Shown: positions 6,545-11,867 of the stretch, piece after piece
Numbering within the stretch: position 1 is the stretch's first letter
Layout of the letters: the number at the start of each line of letters is the position of its first letter
Assembly: GCA_964403565.1 (NCBI GenBank)
Contig: CAYOFV010000038.1
Location: 1-11,867, forward strand
DNA from: Thioglobus_B sp964403565
GTDB taxonomy: Bacteria; Pseudomonadota; Gammaproteobacteria; PS1; Pseudothioglobaceae
Direction: 5' to 3'
DNA: 11,867 nt
Notes under the pieces: generated by a model
Database searches by the model: none
What the model saw: the letters and a program-made list of their open reading frames with translations, nothing else
Told to the model about the DNA's origin: nothing
Made by a program: the position numbers and the translations under genes

Positions 6545-7906
6545 ATGAGCTTATTTGATTTAGCACTGATAAAAAAGTATGACCAATCCGGTCCAAGATA
6601 TACGTCGTACCCTACGGCTAATAATTTTAGCGAGTTTACTCAGGCTGACTATCAAGAGCAAGTAGAGCTAAGTAACTCTAGGGGTGGACCAATATCTTTA
6701 TATATCCACATTCCGTTTTGCGATACTGTGTGTTTTTATTGTGGTTGCAATAAAGTAGTTACTAAAGATAAAACCAAAGCCGAGACATATCTTGATGCCA
6801 TATTTAAAGAAATTGATATGCAGGGCGCATTATTTGATGCTAATAGAAAGGTTGAGCAAATGCATTTTGGTGGTGGTACACCAACATTTTTATCAAATAA
6901 GCAGATAATCAGACTAAGCGAAAAATTGCAAAGCGCATTTAATTTTGCCGAAGATGGAGAGTACGGGATTGAGATTGATCCACGTGGTGTAGATGAAGAT
7001 ACAATAAAAGCTTTGGCAGAGGCTAGATTTAATCGTATTAGTCTTGGAGTGCAAGATTTTAATGAAGATGTACAACAAGCAATTAATAGAATTCAGAGTT
7101 TTGAGCAAACTAAATCAGTTATTGATATTGCTAGACAGAACGGCTTTGAGTCTGTAAGTATTGATCTAATTTATGGACTGCCAAAGCAATCAGTAGATAC
7201 ATTCAAAACCACACTTAAGCAAGTATCAGAGCTTAGACCTGATCGTATATCGTTATTTAATTATGCGCACCTTCCAGAGTTATTTAAACCACAAAGACGC
7301 ATCAATGTTTTAGAGCTTCCAAGTGCTGATGAGAAGTTAGCGATTTTTAAATACTCAATGGACTATCTATTAGATCTCGGCTATGTATATATTGGCATGG
7401 ATCACTTTGCCCTGCCTGAAGATCCTTTGGCAATTGCTCAGAGCGAAGGCCAACTATATAGAAATTTCCAAGGCTATTCAACTCATGCCGATTGTGATAT
7501 TGTTGGACTGGGGCTAAGCTCAATTGGCCAAGTCGGAGACAGTTTTGCACAAAACGAAAAAAATTTAGAAAATTATTATCAGGCGATTGAGAGTGGTAAT
7601 TTGGCTCTTATTAAAGGTCAAACCATTAATGCTGATGATAAGGTGCGTCGCGCGGTAATTATGGATTTGATTTGCCACTTTAAACTTGACTTTTCTAAAG
7701 TTGAGAAAGATCTTGGTATAGTTTTTAAAGACTATTTTGCTGATAGTTTTGCCAGACTTGAGCAAATGCATGAAGATGGACTGATTGAACTTACAGATAA
7801 CTCAATTACGGTAATGGATAAAGGGCGATTACTTATTCGTAACATCTGTATGGTGTTTGACGCATATCTTGCCAAAAGCAAAACTCAGTTTTCTAAAACT
7901 ATTTAG
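6545..7906 (+). CDS. hemN: Oxygen-independent coproporphyrinogen III oxidase HemN (radical SAM)
   Basis: HemN decarboxylates coproporphyrinogen III to protoporphyrinogen IX without oxygen, using S-adenosylmethionine and a [4Fe-4S] cluster, in the cytoplasm. The 453-residue protein matches the usual length (457 in Escherichia coli). It shows the N-terminal GPRYTSYPTA segment (16-25) that separates HemN from HemW. The radical-SAM cysteines are Cys59, Cys63 and Cys66, with the extra HemN Cys68 (CxxxCxxCxC). The GGGTPT motif (109-114) for SAM binding is present. AGGAT at 6529-6533 is a distant ribosome site (11 bases). Upstream lie an FNR/DNR-type promoter and then a terminator, so its expression may be conditional. 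Its neighbours supply the reason for anaerobic control: NorB and NorC both need haem. It converges on lolA with a six-base gap. Confidence 0.95.
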   Translation: MSLFDLALIKKYDQSGPRYTSYPTANNFSEFTQADYQEQVELSNSRGGPISLYIHIPFCDTVCFYCGCNKVVTKDKTKAETYLDAIFKEIDMQGALFDANRKVEQMHFGGGTPTFLSNKQIIRLSEKLQSAFNFAEDGEYGIEIDPRGVDEDTIKALAEARFNRISLGVQDFNEDVQQAINRIQSFEQTKSVIDIARQNGFESVSIDLIYGLPKQSVDTFKTTLKQVSELRPDRISLFNYAHLPELFKPQRRINVLELPSADEKLAIFKYSMDYLLDLGYVYIGMDHFALPEDPLAIAQSEGQLYRNFQGYSTHADCDIVGLGLSSIGQVGDSFAQNEKNLENYYQAIESGNLALIKGQTINADDKVRRAVIMDLICHFKLDFSKVEKDLGIVFKDYFADSFARLEQMHEDGLIELTDNSITVMDKGRLLIRNICMVFDAYLAKSKTQFSKTI

Positions 7907-7912
7907 GCTGGA

Positions 7913-8494
7913 TTATTTAATTACGTCAAAATCCTTAGGTATATCCAAATTAAAAGTAGAACTTTTAATTTTTTGATTTGTTGTTAAGTCTTCAAACTTT
8001 AGTACAACAATTTGTTCTAATTCGTTTTTTAAATTAATAGCCAAGAGTTTATTGTTTTGGAATCCAAATGCAATATTTTGTTGATTGTCAGTCTTGTACC
8101 AAGAAATATTAAGAGCTTTATGCGAAAATTTTGGCATATTTTTAAGCGTATTGGGTTTATTTATAAGCCAATATAGTGGAGTGCTATCTAGATTGTTAAT
8201 TTGTTGTTTAACAGCTTGCTCTAAATCGTAATCAATAAGATAAGAGTCTTGATTATTGATTATTAATTTTTGTTTATTTGGTATATCTATATTCCAAATT
8301 AGTTGATTAGGTCTTTTAAATACCAAACTTCCAGAGGAGCTTGCTAATAGCTGTTTATGCTCATCATATGTGGATTGCTTAAAATTGGCTGATATAGATT
8401 CAACAGAGTTAAAAAAACTCTCAAACTCATTATCTGTTTGCGCATAAGTAATGTTTAAGTAGCAAACTGCCAAAATGGCAAGTATTCTACTCAT
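7913..8494 (-). CDS. lolA: Outer-membrane lipoprotein carrier protein LolA
   Basis: LolA shuttles lipoproteins across the periplasm from the LolCDE exporter to the outer-membrane receptor LolB. From the ATG at 8494 the protein has 193 residues, with a signal peptide of about 18 residues ending TYA before QT. The mature part has LolA features: the FKQSTYD segment near 38-44, GSLVFKRPNQLIWNID (55-70), and the C-terminal NLDIPKDFDVIK. I preferred this start because it gives a compact signal peptide and overlaps the ftsK stop by eight bases, which suits translational coupling. An in-frame ATG at 8536 would add 14 residues inside ftsK and lengthen the signal sequence awkwardly. Cys11 lies in the signal peptide, but the preceding LAV does not make a lipobox. 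Sequence divergence is high, so the call relies also on the conserved ftsK-lolA order. Confidence 0.88.
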   Translation of the reverse strand: MSRILAILAVCYLNITYAQTDNEFESFFNSVESISANFKQSTYDEHKQLLASSSGSLVFKRPNQLIWNIDIPNKQKLIINNQDSYLIDYDLEQAVKQQINNLDSTPLYWLINKPNTLKNMPKFSHKALNISWYKTDNQQNIAFGFQNNKLLAINLKNELEQIVVLKFEDLTTNQKIKSSTFNLDIPKDFDVIK

Positions 8495-10775
8495 CAGCAA
8501 TAGGTTCAGGTGCAAGTACTTGACGATTGCCAGCACTGTTCATTGAACTAACCACTCCTGCTGCTTCCATATCTTCAATAATACGAGCCGCACGATTGTA
8601 GCCAATGCGCATTCTTCTTTGCAAGCTAGAGATTGATGCTCGACGTGACGAAGTAACAATTTGCACTGCTTCATCGTATAGTGGGTCAAGCTCACCAGAT
8701 GGATTGCCTGAACTAGAGCCTGTACCTTCATGTGAGTCTTGTGATTCACTATGAGCATTAAGAATGCCGTCAATATAGTTAACCTCAGAGCTAGCTTTTA
8801 AAAATTTAACCACACGGGTAATTTCATCATCGGCAACAAATGCACCATGTACACGAGTAAGGTGTGAAATTCCAGGAGTCATATATAGCATATCGCCCAT
8901 GCCAAGCAACTGCTCTGCTCCGCCCTGGTCTAGAATTGTGCGTGAATCAACTTTAGATGAAACTTTAAAGGCAACACGGGTTGGTATATTGGATTTAATC
9001 AATCCGGTAATTACATCTACACTTGGCCTTTGAGTTGCAATAATTAGGTGAATGCCAGCTGCACGAGCTTTTTGTGCTAAGCGTACAATTAGCGCTTCAA
9101 CGCGTTTAGCTTTGGCTCGGTCTTCTTGTTGTAGTGCTCCAAGCATATCGGCATATTCGTCAATCACCAGCATAATTAATGGCAGGGCTTCAAGTTCTGG
9201 CGCTTCTTCCCCTTCTTCAGCGGTATTTGGATTAAACGATGGGTCTAGTAGAGGCTCACCCTTGGCTTTTGCTGTATTTAATTTTTCGTTAAAGCCATCA
9301 ATATTGCGCACTCCAAATTTTGCTAGCAATGAATAGCGACGCTCCATCTCATTTACACACCACCAAAGCGCAGATGCTGCTTGATTCATGTCAGTTATAA
9401 CCGGGGTAAGTAGATGTGGAATATCAGCATAGATTGCAAGTTCTACAATCTTAGGATCAATCATAATAACACGCACCTGATCAGGCTTAGCTTTGTATAA
9501 GACACTAAGAACCATAGCATTGAGTCCAACTGATTTACCCATACCTGTTGCACCAGCAACCAACAAATGCGGCATTTTTGCCAAATTAGCAATAATTGGA
9601 ATACCATTAATATCTTTACCGAGCCCCATAGTAAGTACAGATTCAGATTTTGCAAATTCTTCCGAGGCGAGTATCTCTTTAAGTGAGATCATCTCTCTCA
9701 CAGAGTTTGGAATTTCCAGACCGATTACTGGCTTTCCAGGAATAACATCAACAATACGCACACTTTCAACCAATAGAGCACGAGCGAGATCTTTATCCAG
9801 ATTCATAATTTGCGAAACCTTAACTCCTGGAGCTAAGGAAATTTCAAATTGGGTAACAACAGGGCCCGGAGTAACTGCAGTAATAGACACATCAAAACCA
9901 AAGTCGTTGAGCTTTTCTTCAACTTGGGTTGACATATCTTCTAAATCTTCTTTGCTATAGCCTGCGCCAGATATTGTTGGCTCGTCAAGCAGATCTAAGC
10001 TTGGCAGCCCGCTGATAGCAGCGGTGTTAAATAAATTAGAAGAGGCGGCTTTATTGATTTTCTTTTTTGGTTTGTCGCTTACTTTTTTCACCTTTTCCAT
10101 TACTTTTTTCTTAACTGGCACAGGCGGCGGTGTGATTTTAACTTTTTCAGCTTTTTTGATTTTAGCCCTAGCTCTAGAGTCTTTGATTTTAGCGAGAATA
10201 GCCAACAACTTGTCTTTGATGATAGTGTAGATATTTGCCCATGATGCGCTAGCAACAATAGAATAGCTAAGCATCATAATTGCAAGGTAGACAATTAATG
10301 AAACTGAGCCAAATATTACTCCAAAGTATTCATGCATGCTAATACCTATATAGCCACCTGAAGCCCCAATATTTGGTACGCTTTGGGTTAAAAATGCACT
10401 AGTAAAAGCAATAAGCGCAATAAAAGCGATAAATTTTGTAACTAGTATTGAGTGCGGGATCGGGTCTTGTTCAGCAGTTTTATGTAAGCGAATGCCTAAC
10501 ACAATAAGACTAATTGGAATAATATAGGCACTATAACCTAAGATTGATAATGATATATCGCTAAGGTAGGCACCAAATATTCCCCCGAGATTTTCTACAG
10601 GTTCAATAAGTGCAACATCACCAGACCATGGGTTTTCATTATGTGAATAACTAATTAGTGATAATAGATACACCAAGCCGACGGCAACTGAGATGATAAA
10701 CAGGATTTCACTAGTTGCTTTTGTGCGAGGTTTGGATGTATTTTTTTTAGCTCTTGATTTATTATTTTTTTTCAA
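8487..10775 (-). CDS. ftsK: DNA translocase FtsK
   Basis: FtsK anchors at the division septum and pumps DNA to clear the dif region and activate XerCD dimer resolution. The 762-residue protein has an N-terminal membrane domain with about four segments (around 23-42, 73-95, 113-131, 153-175). A short Lys/Pro-rich linker follows (about 195-245). The motor domain has Walker A GATGMGKS (408-415) and Walker B LVIDE (536-540). The C-terminal gamma winged helix (about 698-755) includes RRMRIGYNRAARII. The linker is much shorter than in Escherichia coli FtsK (1329 residues in all). The start appears to be TTG at 10775: an in-frame stop lies nine bases upstream and no ATG exists before the second half of the membrane domain. 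No ribosome site is visible. lolA overlaps its end. Confidence 0.95.
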   Translation of the reverse strand: MKKNNKSRAKKNTSKPRTKATSEILFIISVAVGLVYLLSLISYSHNENPWSGDVALIEPVENLGGIFGAYLSDISLSILGYSAYIIPISLIVLGIRLHKTAEQDPIPHSILVTKFIAFIALIAFTSAFLTQSVPNIGASGGYIGISMHEYFGVIFGSVSLIVYLAIMMLSYSIVASASWANIYTIIKDKLLAILAKIKDSRARAKIKKAEKVKITPPPVPVKKKVMEKVKKVSDKPKKKINKAASSNLFNTAAISGLPSLDLLDEPTISGAGYSKEDLEDMSTQVEEKLNDFGFDVSITAVTPGPVVTQFEISLAPGVKVSQIMNLDKDLARALLVESVRIVDVIPGKPVIGLEIPNSVREMISLKEILASEEFAKSESVLTMGLGKDINGIPIIANLAKMPHLLVAGATGMGKSVGLNAMVLSVLYKAKPDQVRVIMIDPKIVELAIYADIPHLLTPVITDMNQAASALWWCVNEMERRYSLLAKFGVRNIDGFNEKLNTAKAKGEPLLDPSFNPNTAEEGEEAPELEALPLIMLVIDEYADMLGALQQEDRAKAKRVEALIVRLAQKARAAGIHLIIATQRPSVDVITGLIKSNIPTRVAFKVSSKVDSRTILDQGGAEQLLGMGDMLYMTPGISHLTRVHGAFVADDEITRVVKFLKASSEVNYIDGILNAHSESQDSHEGTGSSSGNPSGELDPLYDEAVQIVTSSRRASISSLQRRMRIGYNRAARIIEDMEAAGVVSSMNSAGNRQVLAPEPIADE

Positions 10776-10780
10776 GGTGG

Positions 10781-10788
10781 TTTATAAT
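10781..10788. promoter_or_regulatory. Overlapping divergent -10 elements of ftsK and trxB
   Basis: The 52-base ftsK-trxB gap holds a perfect TATAAT on the plus strand (10783-10788), pointing to trxB. It overlaps TATAAA on the minus strand (10786-10781), pointing to ftsK. No good -35 is seen at 16-18 bases for either. The minus-strand element lies only five bases before the ftsK TTG, so that message would be leaderless or nearly so. Confidence 0.4.
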
Positions 10789-10827
10789 GTTTCCAACTGT
10801 GTATAAGTATAAAGGATAGACATATAA

Positions 10828-11772
10828 ATGAGTGAAAATAAACATTGTAAGGTATTAATCGTTGGTTCTGGACCTGCTGGATATTCTGCAGCTGTATATG
10901 CTGCGCGTGCAAATCTAAATCCAGTAATTGTTAGTGGTTTAGAGCAGGGTGGACAGTTGATGACCACTACTGAAGTTGATAACTGGCCAGGAGACAGTGA
11001 AGGCGTACAAGGCCCTGACTTAATGGAGCGTATGCGTAAGCACGCAGAGCGTTTTAATACTGAGATTATTAATGATTATATTTCCTCGGTAGATTTCTCT
11101 AAACGACCATTCACTTTAAACGGTGGAGATACAACATATACTGCCGATGCAGTAATTATTGCAACTGGAGCCTCTGCTCGTTATCTTGGTCTTGAGTCAG
11201 AAGAAGCATTTAAAGGCAAAGGTGTTTCAGCTTGTGCAACTTGTGATGGCTTTTTCTATCGTAATCAAAAGGTTGCGGTTGTTGGCGGCGGTAATACCGC
11301 GGTTGAGGAGGCTTTATTCTTATCAAATATTGCCGAGCATGTTACTATCATCCACCGTCGTGATAAATTTTCAAGTGAAAAAATATTGGCTGATCAGTTA
11401 ATTGAAAAGTCTAAAACTGGAAACATAACTATTGAATGGAATAATAACCTAGACGAGGTTTTGGGTGACAACATGGGAGTTACCGGTCTTAGATTAAAAG
11501 ATAATGATGGCAATACTAAAGAAATTGATGTGCATGGCGTATTTATAGCAATTGGTCACAAACCGAATACTGATGTATTTGCAGGGCAAGTTGATATGGA
11601 GCACGGCTACATTGCTGTTAAAAGTGGTAGAGAAGGTAATGCCACGCAAACAAGTGTTGAAGGTATATTTGCAGCTGGTGATGTGGCTGACCATATCTAT
11701 CGCCAAGCAATTACTTCTGCAGGTTCTGGTTGTATGGCTGCACTTGACGCTGAAAGATTCTTAGGTGAATAG
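10828..11772 (+). CDS. trxB: Thioredoxin reductase TrxB
   Basis: TrxB is the cytoplasmic FAD enzyme that reduces thioredoxin with NADPH. The 314-residue protein has the usual low-molecular-weight layout. The FAD-binding GSGPAGYSAAVYAARA lies at 14-29 and the redox-active disulfide CATC at 136-139. The NADPH-binding GGGNTAVE (153-160) with HRRDKF (176-181) contacts the 2'-phosphate. The second FAD motif FAAGDVAD is at 281-288. Length and motifs are normal. AAAGGA (10811-10816) is a ribosome site rather far (11 bases) from the ATG. It is transcribed away from ftsK. Only a weak AT-rich stem followed by seven T (11757-11779) marks its end before the tRNA gene. Confidence 0.97.
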   Translation: MSENKHCKVLIVGSGPAGYSAAVYAARANLNPVIVSGLEQGGQLMTTTEVDNWPGDSEGVQGPDLMERMRKHAERFNTEIINDYISSVDFSKRPFTLNGGDTTYTADAVIIATGASARYLGLESEEAFKGKGVSACATCDGFFYRNQKVAVVGGGNTAVEEALFLSNIAEHVTIIHRRDKFSSEKILADQLIEKSKTGNITIEWNNNLDEVLGDNMGVTGLRLKDNDGNTKEIDVHGVFIAIGHKPNTDVFAGQVDMEHGYIAVKSGREGNATQTSVEGIFAAGDVADHIYRQAITSAGSGCMAALDAERFLGE

Positions 11773-11801
11773 TTTTTTTAGCTTTTATAAGAATTTATTG
11801 G

Positions 11802-11807
11802 TATAAT
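11802..11807 (+). promoter_or_regulatory. Candidate -10 element of the tRNA-Phe gene
   Basis: A perfect TATAAT lies 11 bases before the first base of the tRNA, a suitable distance for a short 5' precursor end. No clear -35 hexamer is visible at 16-18 bases upstream, so the tRNA might also be read from trxB. Confidence 0.4.
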
Positions 11808-11818
11808 TTCCTCTTTCT

Positions 11819-11867
11819 GGCCACATAGCTCAGTTGGTAGAGCAAGGGATTGAAAATCCCTGTGTCC
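11819..11867 (+). tRNA. tRNA-Phe (anticodon GAA), 3' part beyond the window
   Basis: The first 49 bases of a tRNA are visible. They comprise a 7-base acceptor strand GGCCACA (11819-11825), a D stem GCTC/GAGC (11828-11831 and 11840-11843) with a normal AGTTGGTA loop, and an anticodon stem AGGGA/TCCCT (11845-11849 and 11857-11861). The loop TTGAAAA carries GAA at 11852-11854, so it reads phenylalanine codons. The variable region begins with GTGTC, and the T arm and acceptor 3' strand lie outside the window. Confidence 0.95.

Noticed and set aside
8434..8494. LolA read as a lipoprotein because of a cysteine in its signal sequence
   Set aside because: The residues before Cys11 (L-A-V) lack the small residue needed at -1, and a normal signal peptidase I site (TYA before Q) follows.
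9493..9960. Open frame of 155 codons on the plus strand inside ftsK
   Set aside because: It is antisense to the FtsK motor domain, which shows intact motifs. Its Ser/Thr/Pro-rich composition is typical of a shadow frame.
11757..11779. ATTC/GAAT stem plus T7 as the trxB terminator
   Set aside because: A four-base AT-rich stem is too weak to list as a feature, although the T tract may help some termination.

Overview
The window is AT-rich chromosomal DNA from a gammaproteobacterium. The gene set and order (cytochrome c nitric oxide reductase operon, oxygen-independent haem synthesis, then lolA-ftsK and trxB) and the low GC suggest a marine sulfur-oxidising denitrifier of the SUP05/Thioglobus and thiotrophic-symbiont type. 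That placement is inference from gene content and protein style, not from a search. No insertion sequence, phage gene or CRISPR array is visible, and all genes look intact.

Region 1 (1-5619, plus strand) is a complete nitric oxide reduction cluster in the order norC-norB-norE-norF-norQ-norD. NorCB is the catalytic membrane enzyme (2 NO + 2 e- + 2 H+ to N2O + H2O). NorE and NorF are small oxidase-subunit-like membrane proteins. NorQ (MoxR-type AAA+ ATPase) and NorD (von Willebrand A protein) are the usual activation pair. A perfect FNR/DNR box with a well-placed -10 drives norC. A strong intrinsic terminator lies between norB and norE, so norEFQD is probably expressed by read-through at a lower level.

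Region 2 (5624-7906) holds a minus-strand Crp/Fnr-family regulator and, divergent from it, hemN (anaerobic coproporphyrinogen III dehydrogenase). The regulator has no N-terminal cysteine cluster but four cysteines at its extreme C-terminus. The 195-base gap between the two genes contains a second FNR/DNR box, with a perfect TATAAT at exactly the same distance as in the norC promoter. It then has a C-rich stretch, a hairpin and a strong terminator, all before hemN. This layout fits a small RNA of about 80 nt under anaerobic/NO control, or a terminator-controlled hemN leader, and is the most interesting part of the window.

Region 3 (7913-11867) is housekeeping: lolA and ftsK on the minus strand (overlapping by 8 bases), then divergent trxB and the 5' part of a tRNA-Phe(GAA) cut by the window end. 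The ftsK-lolA pair beside trxB is a familiar gammaproteobacterial neighbourhood, here without lrp between trxB and ftsK.

Together, regions 1 and 2 form a local module. A DNR-like regulator, its apparent target promoters, a haem-requiring NO reductase and the oxygen-independent haem synthesis step sit side by side, so NO respiration and haem supply could be switched on together when oxygen is low.
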